From NCBI GenBank assembly GCA_900323505.1, contig OOIN01000022.1, positions 310,001 to 374,000 of the forward strand: a stretch of 64,000 bases of DNA. Reading direction: 5' to 3'. Under the pieces are notes generated by a model, which was given only the letters and a program-made list of their open reading frames with translations, made no database searches and was not told the origin of the DNA. A program made the position numbers and the translations under genes. This document shows positions 49,364-58,715 of this stretch, in pieces. The DNA is from Ustilago trichophora (taxonomy: Eukaryota > Basidiomycota > Ustilaginomycetes > Ustilaginales > Ustilaginaceae). Each line of letters starts with the position of its first letter. Position 1 is the first letter of the stretch.

Positions 49364-51682
49364 ATGTCCGAAAGCAGCTTTCGCGGCCTCACCCCGGTAA
49401 CCGCCCCCGAATCCATATTCTCTTCTTCTCATAGCCGAAAGCTTCGCCTTCGTATCATATCCAGAATACCTTCGCTTCCCGGACTTCAGTTCTTGGCCCC
49501 ATTCGATCCGAGCAACAACGACTGCTTTGGCGCGCTACAGCGCTTCGTGTACTCCCATCTATTATCTCGCTCAAAGATAAGTGGAGTAATGGAAGCATCG
49601 AGGTGGGAGAGGCTAAGGTTTTGGATGGATGGGTTCGAGGTGCCCTTTGACGATGCGGATATTGTGAGGGATGGGGATGTCTTAGAGGTGCAGCTTGGTG
49701 AGGAGGCGGGGTTGGGCGGGGAAACGGTGGAGGATGAGGAAGACGATGTGGAGTACGATGACGCAGAGGGATCTGAGGACCAAGAGCAAGAGGATGAAGA
49801 GGTGCCTCTCGAACAGGATGCCCAGAACGCAGACGAACGGGACGCAATCCTACAAGCCACTCGAGTAGCTGCTCTGCTACGAGCTGGGATCCACACCACT
49901 TCCGACAACGACGACGCCCTGCCCACTTCTACGCTATACTCAGCGCCCGAGGACGACTTGCCACGCATGTCAACACTCGCACCAAAATCCGCGAAACCAG
50001 CCTCGTCCAAGGCACCCCTTCCGTCAACGAAAGGTCCGACACTACCGATGCCGATGCCGATGATGCCAATGCCACCAATAGGTGGAATCGGTAGCGGAGC
50101 CTCGGCAGCAATGGCAGCTTTCGAGGCCAAGCGTAAGCAGATGCAGCTCAATACTGCAACAAGTAGTAGAAAGGGATCAATGCCACAAATTGTAGCTACT
50201 ACGAGAGCGTCTGCTTTGACAAAGAGCGTCGCGGATCATAAGAAGAGGGGTCGGGACTCTTCTCCATCTTCTTCTTCCAGCTCGGATACAACTGGTTCCT
50301 CCAGCAGCAGCGGCAGTGATACAGAGTCTGATTCAGATTCAAGTTCTTCATCCTCTTCCTCTGGCGACGATGATGACGCATCCTCTTCATCAAATCCATC
50401 TGCAAGCAGCTCGCAATCGGACTCAAACACCGACTCGGATTCGGAGTCATCAGATTCGGCACCATCCATTCAACACACCAAAACAGATCGCCATCACCAC
50501 ACCTTTCCCAACCCAGATTCAGATTCACAGACGACGAATCTAGTACCTCCCGGAAGCGGCACCTCTCGAACAAAACGTAGAAACCAAATGAGACGTAAGA
50601 AGCAACAGTTGTTACGCGAACAGAATTCCCACTCCCATGCGCTCAGCCAAATTGGCGATACTGCTGGGGTAGAGGAAGATGCGGGATGCTCTTGGGTGAT
50701 AGATAGGGAGCCCATGTATCGAATAAAGGGTGTCGGTTCTGCTTTTACCAATGCAAAGGGTGTGGATGGGGTTGAAAGCTTGCCTCCTGGAGGTGGGAGT
50801 TTCGGCCTGATGGCCACTGTGGATGCCGGGAAAAGCAACAAGAGGAAGCGCATCGACGAACAAGAATCCCCCGATATCCCGGTTCAACTGGAGCGACAAA
50901 GAAATCCAACATTGGCAGATTCTTCACCCGGTATTCCACCTTATGGTGGGATTGTGCCGGAAGGAATGACGATTAGACATGTTGATTGTCAAAGTTTTTA
51001 CGAGGGAGAGTTGGAGCGGTTGGAAGGCGAGGTTTTGGGCGACGGACGTGGCGATGGCGATGATGATGGATATGAAGGTGGATATCGAGGGCTCGAGAAG
51101 GAAGTAGCGGAGAAACAAAGGCGTGCAAAGGTCAAAGGTGAAGATCAAGCTAATCGAGCGGTGAACGGTGTTGAAGAACTTGACTACGGACCACCTCACG
51201 AAGCGAATGAGGTCTCAGGACCACGAAAGAAGCTCAAAATGGAAGCAGTCAATCCACCACCACCACGACCAACATCCTCATCTCCCCCTCCTTCCTCACG
51301 CAACAATCCCTCCTCCTCCTCCTCCTCCTCAACTCCCCATTTTCACACGTGGTACGCCACCCTCCCTAAACCCACCTTTTTCACCAACCCTTCCAACCTA
51401 TCCCTTTATCAACCCATCAAATCAATTCATCTACAACCCAACCAAATCATCACCTGGTCGGAGCTTACCTTGCACCCTCTTCACCGCTTTCCCGCCATGA
51501 TGCCTTTCATTGGCTTGATACGTAGTCGTCATCACGTGCCAAGTTTCAGTGTTCAACTCGGAAAAATAGGACCCTTGTTACAACACAATCAAGACGAGAG
51601 AGATTGGAAAGCTTTTCAGGTGCAAGAGGTTGTTTGGGATGCAAAGAATGGTTGTCCGGATGGAATTTTTTTGGTCAAGTAA
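49364..51682 (+). CDS. Coilin-like nuclear protein
   Basis: 772 residues, one exon. N-terminus: RKLRLRIISRIPSLPGLQFL, CFGALQRFVYSHLL, RLRFWMDGFEVPFDDADIVR, DGDVLEVQL, which follows the self-association domain of coilin (basic strand, helix, then LxLEGGxLPP...LxRDxDxLxV). Then a very acidic and Ser-rich middle (about 118-370) with long Ser/Asp runs, a basic patch SRTKRRNQMRRKKQQLLREQ, and a C-terminal compact region beginning near SLYQPIKSIHLQPNQII and ending WDAKNGCPDGIFLVK, where coilin has its Tudor-like fold. Domain order and spacing fit coilin, the Cajal-body scaffold, but the match is by eye and each block is short. Alternative: an unrelated acidic nuclear protein. Confidence 0.6.
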   Translation: MSESSFRGLTPVTAPESIFSSSHSRKLRLRIISRIPSLPGLQFLAPFDPSNNDCFGALQRFVYSHLLSRSKISGVMEASRWERLRFWMDGFEVPFDDADIVRDGDVLEVQLGEEAGLGGETVEDEEDDVEYDDAEGSEDQEQEDEEVPLEQDAQNADERDAILQATRVAALLRAGIHTTSDNDDALPTSTLYSAPEDDLPRMSTLAPKSAKPASSKAPLPSTKGPTLPMPMPMMPMPPIGGIGSGASAAMAAFEAKRKQMQLNTATSSRKGSMPQIVATTRASALTKSVADHKKRGRDSSPSSSSSSDTTGSSSSSGSDTESDSDSSSSSSSSGDDDDASSSSNPSASSSQSDSNTDSDSESSDSAPSIQHTKTDRHHHTFPNPDSDSQTTNLVPPGSGTSRTKRRNQMRRKKQQLLREQNSHSHALSQIGDTAGVEEDAGCSWVIDREPMYRIKGVGSAFTNAKGVDGVESLPPGGGSFGLMATVDAGKSNKRKRIDEQESPDIPVQLERQRNPTLADSSPGIPPYGGIVPEGMTIRHVDCQSFYEGELERLEGEVLGDGRGDGDDDGYEGGYRGLEKEVAEKQRRAKVKGEDQANRAVNGVEELDYGPPHEANEVSGPRKKLKMEAVNPPPPRPTSSSPPPSSRNNPSSSSSSSTPHFHTWYATLPKPTFFTNPSNLSLYQPIKSIHLQPNQIITWSELTLHPLHRFPAMMPFIGLIRSRHHVPSFSVQLGKIGPLLQHNQDERDWKAFQVQEVVWDAKNGCPDGIFLVK

Positions 51683-52009
51683 TACGACAAGAGTGTATGA
51701 TCGTCGTCGATTGAAAAGATACAGAAAGGGTCAAGGGGGGTTTCTCAGAATTGCTACGTGATCCAAGCAGAGCAGCAGTCTTTAGAGTTGGTAGATAAGG
51801 ATGGTACAGGATAAATTCGATTGACATGATAATTCTTGTCACACTCTCATTCCTAGAAAGGCGAGTGCGTGTGGGAGCTTGTGTGTTTGTGTGTTTGGGA
51901 AACAGATAAATTTTCTTCCGAACCACTGAAAAGAGGCGTCGATGGCAACATCTTTCTGCATCGTCATTCCCTTTTTCCGCATCCTCCAACATCCCCAATT
52001 TTGTCCAGC
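51683..52009. other. Convergent intergenic coilin-like / PAT1
   Basis: Two 3' UTRs; nothing else is seen apart from a short GTGT stretch near 51875-51895. Confidence 0.5.
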
Positions 52010-54817
52010 CTAAACGCTAATCTGGGCAGCATCCAAATTAAGCGCATGCAGAAGCAGATTGACATTTCTGATCCTGATATCTGGATTAAACTCGTCCTGG
52101 ACCGCCGCCGGATTTCTCTTTTGCCATTCCTTTGCCGAGATGACATTTTCCAAGATTTTCTCTCGAAGTTCTTGAACCAGGATCTGTTGTTGTTCCATTG
52201 TCGAGCCAATGGCGAGGGCAGCCATGAGATTCCAAGATGGTTCATCTTCGAGATCCACATTTCTATACTTGCCTCCGACAGTCTGTGCGGAAAGTTGCTG
52301 ACCCAAGCCGCTGCCCATGTAGTACGAGACACCGAAGGGGAGGGAGAGTTTGGTTCGGGTGGAAGGGAAGAGGGTAGCGAGTTTCCCGTGGGCGGTGAGA
52401 CGGGAGAATAGGAGGGCGAAGATTTGCTTGAATTGCTCAAGTTCGTCGGATGGTACGTCACCAGCTTGGCGGAGGGTTTCGGCACGAGAGAGGAAGATGG
52501 TGAGGAAGGCGACTCCAGGGCGAGTCTGTGTGACACGGACGGGATCGTTGCGCTCGACAAAGAGGGCAAGCATCCCGGAAACGATACGCATAGGTGCGGT
52601 GGAGGCCATAGCCATCATACTGGGTACAATGGTGGTGGCAAATGTCTCGGATTGACGCTCGGCATCTCGACGAGCTTCGATTTTGGTAGGGTCATCAGAA
52701 AGATCGTCGAGCAAGGGTCCGTTGCGAACCACGTCGAGAGATTCAAAGGATGCAACGACCATGGTGAGAGCGGTCAAAGTCTGCTCAGAGGAGAGATGAC
52801 GGAGGGCACGCGGCAAGAGTCGCTTGCCTTTGGCGGAAGACAAGAGAGAAACGAAAGGGTGTGGATCCGAAATCTCGAGCGGTTCCAAAACGCGAAGCTC
52901 GGTCCAGAGGCTGTTGGTAACAGCGGCTACCTCGGCCTGGTGGACGCCGAAAGCCTCTTTTGCTGCAACGGCGGCCTCGTCTTCGGGATTGACGTTTTCA
53001 GGAGGAGAAGGGGGTGCGTTTCGGCGAAGCTGTTCGAGGTGCAGAACGAGATCGTAGAGCTTCTCGAGGATGCGCAAGACTTCGTGCTTGGTGAGAGGGT
53101 CACGGCGGAGACCGGAGTTGCCACCAAGGGAAGCACCTTCCAGCGCCTGTCGGACTGCATCCCTGGCGTGGCCTGCATCAGGGGTGGCGTCACCGGAAGT
53201 GCGCTCCTTGTTGGCCTTGGCTGCATCAGCCGAGATCTGGAGCATCTGCCTTGGGTTCTTTGTCGAGCTAAGGCTGACTCTTCCGAGCGCACCTTCGAGT
53301 GCAGCACCGGAGGCCGATTTTTCCATCCTTTCCTTGCGAGACTGGACGATACGTTCTACCTGCTGCTGCATGCGAAGCATGGCGTTTTGCTGCTTGTTGA
53401 GCTTCTGCTTGCCCTTGCCACCTTGCTTCTGGTTGCCATTGCCATTGTCGTTACCAGCTGCAGTGACAGGCGGAAGAGGAGGCATGCCAGGCCTCCTAGG
53501 TCCACCGCGGAGTGCAAAGTAGATGTGGGCATAAAAGTCATCCGCGTAAGGATCGGCGGTGATGAGCTGCGAGATCTGGATACGTGTGATGAAGTCCTTG
53601 TCCGAGCCGGACATGAGACCGTTGTACTTGGCCATGCTGTTGATCTTGTCCATCCTGCGTTTGCGCTTAGCCTCGACACGCTCGAATTCGGCAATCTGGG
53701 CCTGTGCCTTCTCCATCATGAAGCGAACAGCGTCTTGCTCGGCGGAGGGAGCACGCTCGCGCTGAGCGGGGTCAAGGAGGTTGGGGAAGTTCTGAGCGAC
53801 ACTCTCGAGCGAGTCAAACTGCATGGGAGGTGGAAGGGAGAGGATAGACTGCTGAACGAGGGGTGGCATGGCCTCGAGGAGAGCACGCATGCGGGCAAAG
53901 TGGGCAGCCTGAGCTTGCTGCTGAGCGGCCTGGATAGCGGCAGGATCGGCGTTGGGACCAAGAGGAGGAGGGATGGGGCCCATAGGAGGCATAGGCGGAA
54001 GATGCTGACCATCACCGCGAGAGTCGGAGCGCTGGTGGGACTGCATGAGGGCAGCCAAAGCGGGAGGGCCCATGGGCTGAGGCTGTCCGGGTGGGCCAGC
54101 GTGCATGAGAGGCTGCTGCTGTTGCGGCTGCATGGGGGGAGCAGCACCAGCGGCACGTCGAGCACGAAGTTCAGCCTCAACCTCCTCGACGGTCATTGGC
54201 TTCCTGTCGGTGGGAGCCTGAGCGGGAGCAGCGGATGGAGCTTGTTTGGCACGCATAGCGAGCATCTCTGCTTCAACCTCTTCGAGAGTCTTTGGCTGAC
54301 CTCGAGACTGTTGTTGCTGTTGCTGTTGCTGTTGCTGCTGATGCTGCTGCTGCTGCTGCTGAGCGCCACGACCAGCACCGAAGCGAGGGACAGGATCGAC
54401 GAGGAAATCATCGAGACTGGCAGCAAACTTGTTAGAAGGGTCAAACTTGGTCTTGGGAGGCTGCTGTTGCGAGTACTGATTGTTGTTGTAGCTCGATTGC
54501 TGGGGAGCAGGTGCAGCAGGTGCGTGACCAAAGTCAAAATCCTTTCCGACATCGGCTCCAAAGTCACCGAAAGTGTCGTCGTTGAAATCATCACCGGACT
54601 CGTCCAACTTGTCACCCAAGCCATCGTAGCCATCTTGACCCCAAGTGTAGATCTCTACATCCTCCTGTGCGCCAGCGGCAAGGGCCTTGATCTTTGCATC
54701 GAGCGATTCTTCATTGTCAAAGGTAGGGTCGAAGGCATTCTGGGAATAGTTGGTGCGAGGTGCGCCGCCGCCACGTTTGTCGCCGGGCAGCGAGGTGTCG
54801 AAGCCGAAGAACGACAT
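52010..54817 (-). CDS. PAT1: mRNA decapping activator Pat1
   Basis: P-body protein linking deadenylated mRNA, Lsm1-7 and Dhh1 to decapping. 935 residues from the ATG of MSFFGFDTSLPGDK, the conserved Pat1 N-terminus that binds Dhh1; an in-frame ATG 120 bases upstream (MSLSNPRNSPLL) is possible but less likely. Order: acidic N-terminus (DFNDDTFGDFG), Gln run encoded by CAG/CAA repeats (about 160-185), Pro/Gln-rich middle with two DRKPMTVEEVEAE / PKTLEEVEAEM motifs, a helical part with MSGSDKDFITRIQISQL and DPYADDFYAHIY, a KQNAMLRMQQQVERIVQSRK segment, and the C-terminal alpha-helical Pat-C domain starting near DPLTKHEVLRILEKLYDL. All recognised parts are present. Confidence 0.94.
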   Translation of the reverse strand: MSFFGFDTSLPGDKRGGGAPRTNYSQNAFDPTFDNEESLDAKIKALAAGAQEDVEIYTWGQDGYDGLGDKLDESGDDFNDDTFGDFGADVGKDFDFGHAPAAPAPQQSSYNNNQYSQQQPPKTKFDPSNKFAASLDDFLVDPVPRFGAGRGAQQQQQQHQQQQQQQQQQQSRGQPKTLEEVEAEMLAMRAKQAPSAAPAQAPTDRKPMTVEEVEAELRARRAAGAAPPMQPQQQQPLMHAGPPGQPQPMGPPALAALMQSHQRSDSRGDGQHLPPMPPMGPIPPPLGPNADPAAIQAAQQQAQAAHFARMRALLEAMPPLVQQSILSLPPPMQFDSLESVAQNFPNLLDPAQRERAPSAEQDAVRFMMEKAQAQIAEFERVEAKRKRRMDKINSMAKYNGLMSGSDKDFITRIQISQLITADPYADDFYAHIYFALRGGPRRPGMPPLPPVTAAGNDNGNGNQKQGGKGKQKLNKQQNAMLRMQQQVERIVQSRKERMEKSASGAALEGALGRVSLSSTKNPRQMLQISADAAKANKERTSGDATPDAGHARDAVRQALEGASLGGNSGLRRDPLTKHEVLRILEKLYDLVLHLEQLRRNAPPSPPENVNPEDEAAVAAKEAFGVHQAEVAAVTNSLWTELRVLEPLEISDPHPFVSLLSSAKGKRLLPRALRHLSSEQTLTALTMVVASFESLDVVRNGPLLDDLSDDPTKIEARRDAERQSETFATTIVPSMMAMASTAPMRIVSGMLALFVERNDPVRVTQTRPGVAFLTIFLSRAETLRQAGDVPSDELEQFKQIFALLFSRLTAHGKLATLFPSTRTKLSLPFGVSYYMGSGLGQQLSAQTVGGKYRNVDLEDEPSWNLMAALAIGSTMEQQQILVQELREKILENVISAKEWQKRNPAAVQDEFNPDIRIRNVNLLLHALNLDAAQISV

Positions 54818-55635
54818 GGAATACCCAGCAAGAGAAGGGCTCGTGGATGTGAGCTCCGGACTGCGAGGTGATTGCGAGAGAGGGTATCTGTGTGCAGATG
54901 AGAGAAGTGGAGAATTGCGAGGGTTGGACAAGGACATTGCCAATCGAAAGCTGCCGCGCTCAGACGTCGTTGTGGTCGAATCCGGCCAAGTCACGTGTCG
55001 TGCTGCTTCGTGATCGGGTTTGATAGACTGCTCAACTGCCCGAATGAATTTGAACGTGGAATGCCAATTGAATGATGTCGGTCTAACATCATGGCGGATC
55101 GCAAACAAAGTGTGGAGGTTCCAAAGCGCTAAAAACCGAGAGCATCGCAGGGGCCAAGTCGCACGCTCTGTCAGGAGAAGGCGGCAATTCAAGACTGTGA
55201 GAGTTGCGAGGCTACGTTAAAGAGCTGGCATATCTGACCCCGAAAGTGTTGGTTGCTGTTCGCTGTTTGCAGTTTGCTGCACGATTGCTGCAGTGTGGTA
55301 CTGTACTGTAACGCAGATGCAGCCGTTCCAATTCTAACGCTAAACCCCCAAACCCCACGCTTAACTTAGTCGCACGCACCTTACACATTCACATTCAAGC
55401 GACTTGACCCAAGTATTGTACAGTAGTGTGACACTTGACACTTGACACTTGACAACCACACACACACACACCCCACCTCTGACTCCTCCTGAACGGCGCA
55501 TCCTGTTCTTCTTGCAACGTCACCCTTCCTTTTGACGATCATCACATCACCACACAGCAATCCTCGAGCGTGGGAACGGACGCTTCTACTCTTCTTCAGC
55601 AACCAAAACCCCCCATCCGAGGGTGCCCTGCCGCC
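54818..55635. promoter_or_regulatory. Divergent promoter region PAT1 / SEC1 with TACTGTAC cluster
   Basis: Contains GTACTGTACTGTA at 55298-55310, GTATTGTACAGTA at 55412-55424, a four-unit ACACTTG heptamer repeat (about 55430-55453) and a CA microsatellite (about 55456-55470). The SEC1 leader is C-rich. Confidence 0.5.
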
Positions 55636-58293
55636 ATGCCGCCAAAATCCCTCGTCACCACGCTGCGTGACCGCTACCTCAACACCATTCGCTCCGTGCA
55701 GCCACCATCAAGATGGAAAGTTCTCGTCGTGGACTCCTTCACCAAGGAGCTCCTGAATTCTGTCCTCAAGATGTACGACATTCTCCAAGAAAACGTCGCC
55801 CAGGTCGACAACATTGAAATCTCACGTGCTTCACAGCCTACCCTCGAAGCATGCTACCTCCTCACCCCCACGAGCCAGAATGTAGATCGCATCATCCGCG
55901 ATCTGGCACCCGAAGCGGGACGACAGCCCACTTATGCAGCGGGTCACATCTTCTTTGTAGACGGTCTCTCGGATGCATTGGTGCACAAGCTTACTTCGTC
56001 GCCGGCTGAGCCAAAGCTTAGACAGTTGATCGAACTGTATACAAACTTTTGGCCGATAGAGGCACAGGCCTTCTCGCTCAAGTCACCGCAGAGCTTCTAC
56101 AATCTATTCCAGCCAGTGGGCGGCTTGTATGGCCCAGATCCAATGGAGGCAATGAGGATGATAGAGGACGAGCTCCAATTCTCTACGCAGGCGATCCTCA
56201 ACGTCTGTGTGACGCTCAACGAGTTCCCCTTGATTCGATACTACAACCCCTCCCATCCACCGCTTGGTCCTCTCCAGCCGCCCAAGGATGCAGTCAAATC
56301 TCAGACCGCTGCTGCCAACATGTATCAAGGCAGTGCGCGCATGGCCCGACTACGAGGCAACAACAACGACGGCGGCATCCCCGGTCAAGGCTCCGATGGT
56401 CCCTCTGTCGGCGAGCACTTCACCAAGAAACTCGCCTTCCGCGTTCAAGCCGCCATCGATCAGTACGTCCGCGACAACGAGCCCAAGGTCGAGTCCACTC
56501 GCCCTCGCAGCATCCTCTTCATCACCGATCGATCCATGGACACTGTCGCGCCCTTCCTCCATGAGTTCACGTATCAAGCCATGTGTAACGATCTTCTCTC
56601 CATTCAAGACGGCACACGCTACCATTACACCTTCTACACATCTGAAGGCGAGCGTCAAGAGAAGGACGCCATCCTCTCGGATGAAGACAACGTCTGGACA
56701 GGTATCCGACACCTTCACATCGCAGAAGCCATCGACAAACTCACCAAAGATTTCAAACAGCACGCTGGAGAACAAGGCGCTTTTGCCGACCCCAACTCCT
56801 CTCTCAACGACATGCGTGACATGCTAGCATCTCTTCCGCACATGCAAGAGATGAAAGAGAAACTCTCTCTCCACCTCACCATGGCTCAAGACTGCATGAA
56901 TCGGTTCGAAAAGTCCAAGTTGCCCTCGCAAGCCATGGTAGAACAGAACTGCGCCACGCGTCTCACCCCTGAAGGAGCAAAACCAAAGACTCTCGTCGAA
57001 GAAATGGTGCCCCTCTTGGACGATCGAAATGTATCCAACTCCGACAAAGTCCGCATCATCGCCCTGTACATCATGTACTGTGATGGAGTGCCGGACGAAG
57101 ATCGCAAGCGTCTCTTCCAGCATGCGCGGTTGGGGAGATATGAGATGGAGGCAGTGGACAACTTGGTGCATTTGGGGACTCAGGTGGTCAAAGATCCTTC
57201 CTCTGGTGGATGGGATATGTTTTTCAAAAAGGGCAAGAGGAAACAGCAACCGGTAGGGGAGAATGAGTTTGAGCTGAGCAGATATCAGCCCTTGGTCAAG
57301 TTGATGGTGGAGGATCATTTCGGTGGCAAATTAGAGCAGAGTACGTATCCCTATGTGCGCGACGCACCTCCAGAAACTGCGGTTTCTGGCTTGTCTCTCC
57401 CAGTGCAGACCTCGGCCTTAGCCCGAGTTGGGCTGGGAAGTGCAGCAACGCCAAGTAGTAGCACCAGTGGTGCGGCTTCAGCAGCGGGAAGAACTCAACC
57501 GAGCAGTTTGAGAAGTGCAAAACCTACATGGCATCAAAAAGGTCGCGTCGCCGGAGGAGCTGGAGGAGGTAGTGGTAACAACGGTGGAGTAGAGAGGGTG
57601 GACAATCGACAGCGAGTACTGTTGTTTGTAGCGGGAGGCATGACGTATAGTGAGATGAGGAGCGCTTATCAGATCAGTGAGAGGTTGGGCAAGGATGTGT
57701 ACGTGGGTAGCTCGCATGTTTTCACTCCGGAAGGATTTGTAGATGTGTTGAAGCATTTCGGGAAAGCGAGTTCGAGGGAAGCCGCGGCGAGGGGGACCGG
57801 CTCGGGAGGTCAGCATCAGCATGGTGGAGAACAAGAACAACAACAACATCATCATCAGCATGGTGGCGGGGTACAAAGTGGGAATCGATTGCCGGTGGGG
57901 GCGAGTAAGCTCAGTAAACCAGTCAACGACCGTAGTGCCATTCGCAATGCTTCGCTTCAACATGGTGCTTTACCACCTGGCTCCAACGGCAACCATCCTC
58001 ATCACACTGGCTATGCCGCGACTTCATCACCAATTTCACCTGTTGATCAAGCTTCGTACGATCGACGCTTCCAAACCTCGCACCCTGCTCCTGCTCCTGC
58101 TCCTCAACAACAGCAAATGCACGCCCCACAACCGCATAAAGGAAAAGCGATACCACAACATCTCAGCGCAGACCCAACAAACGGTGGCATCGGTGGAAGG
58201 GCGAGTCCTTCACCCTCGCAAGCAAGTGATCTGAGCATGCGGTCTAAGGAGAAAAAGCGTCTAAAGAATGTTTTTGGCTTTAAAAAATCGTAA
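55636..58293 (+). CDS. SEC1: Sec1/Munc18-family SNARE regulator (exocytic Sec1)
   Basis: SM protein that binds assembled or assembling SNAREs at the plasma membrane for exocytosis. 885 residues from the ATG in context gccgccATG; the frame is open to 55570 only via GTG. Landmarks are WKVLVVDSFTKELLNSVLKM near residue 25-45, ACYLLTPTSQNVDRIIRD, HIFFVDGLSDALV, the SILFITDRSMDTVAPFLHEF (about 298-317) typical of SM proteins, and RVLLFVAGGMTYSEMRSAYQ in domain 3b. The first ~740 residues cover the SM fold. The last ~150 residues are Gln/His/Pro-rich and end in a basic segment EKKRLKNVFGFKKS. Such a tail resembles the yeast Sec1 tail, which contacts SNAREs. Confidence 0.9.
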   Translation: MPPKSLVTTLRDRYLNTIRSVQPPSRWKVLVVDSFTKELLNSVLKMYDILQENVAQVDNIEISRASQPTLEACYLLTPTSQNVDRIIRDLAPEAGRQPTYAAGHIFFVDGLSDALVHKLTSSPAEPKLRQLIELYTNFWPIEAQAFSLKSPQSFYNLFQPVGGLYGPDPMEAMRMIEDELQFSTQAILNVCVTLNEFPLIRYYNPSHPPLGPLQPPKDAVKSQTAAANMYQGSARMARLRGNNNDGGIPGQGSDGPSVGEHFTKKLAFRVQAAIDQYVRDNEPKVESTRPRSILFITDRSMDTVAPFLHEFTYQAMCNDLLSIQDGTRYHYTFYTSEGERQEKDAILSDEDNVWTGIRHLHIAEAIDKLTKDFKQHAGEQGAFADPNSSLNDMRDMLASLPHMQEMKEKLSLHLTMAQDCMNRFEKSKLPSQAMVEQNCATRLTPEGAKPKTLVEEMVPLLDDRNVSNSDKVRIIALYIMYCDGVPDEDRKRLFQHARLGRYEMEAVDNLVHLGTQVVKDPSSGGWDMFFKKGKRKQQPVGENEFELSRYQPLVKLMVEDHFGGKLEQSTYPYVRDAPPETAVSGLSLPVQTSALARVGLGSAATPSSSTSGAASAAGRTQPSSLRSAKPTWHQKGRVAGGAGGGSGNNGGVERVDNRQRVLLFVAGGMTYSEMRSAYQISERLGKDVYVGSSHVFTPEGFVDVLKHFGKASSREAAARGTGSGGQHQHGGEQEQQQHHHQHGGGVQSGNRLPVGASKLSKPVNDRSAIRNASLQHGALPPGSNGNHPHHTGYAATSSPISPVDQASYDRRFQTSHPAPAPAPQQQQMHAPQPHKGKAIPQHLSADPTNGGIGGRASPSPSQASDLSMRSKEKKRLKNVFGFKKS

Positions 58294-58352
58294 AGCCCCA
58301 TGCTGCTCAAGGAAACCATCTTCGCACGGTTCAAGGAGAAGCTCCGGTGGGA

Positions 58353-58387
<35 letters not shown>

Positions 58388-58715
58388 TTGACCATCAGCG
58401 AAATGTCACCCTTTACTGAATCCTGTCCATATGGTGTGTGATTTGAGGGTTGATAATGTGTGAAAGAAAGTGGACCGAGATCGTCCATCTGTGAAAGGCA
58501 GCTAAATATTCAGCCGTCCCCACATGCAAGACATCACCAATTTTCCACAATTGCACCCTCTCTCATTAAAAAACCATACACCACCAACAAGCACTACCTT
58601 TCGATCGATAAATTTCAATGATACGGCAGGAAAAAAAAATCGCATTTGCAAGGCCCGGCAATGCGAGCTGAAGATAAACAATCATATATGAGGTAACCTT
58701 TCCTGCCGTTTTTAA
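58294..58715. other. Convergent intergenic SEC1 / NEM1 with 31-nt T run
   Basis: Holds both 3' UTRs and the T homopolymer at 58356-58386, only about 63 bp after the SEC1 stop codon. Confidence 0.55.
58356..58386 (-). repeat. 31-nt T homopolymer
   Basis: Uninterrupted run of 31 T in the SEC1 3' region. Confidence 0.95.

Noticed and set aside
52424..54871. 815-codon plus-strand ORF over PAT1
   Set aside because: Antisense shadow of PAT1 created by strong codon bias; no recognisable domain.
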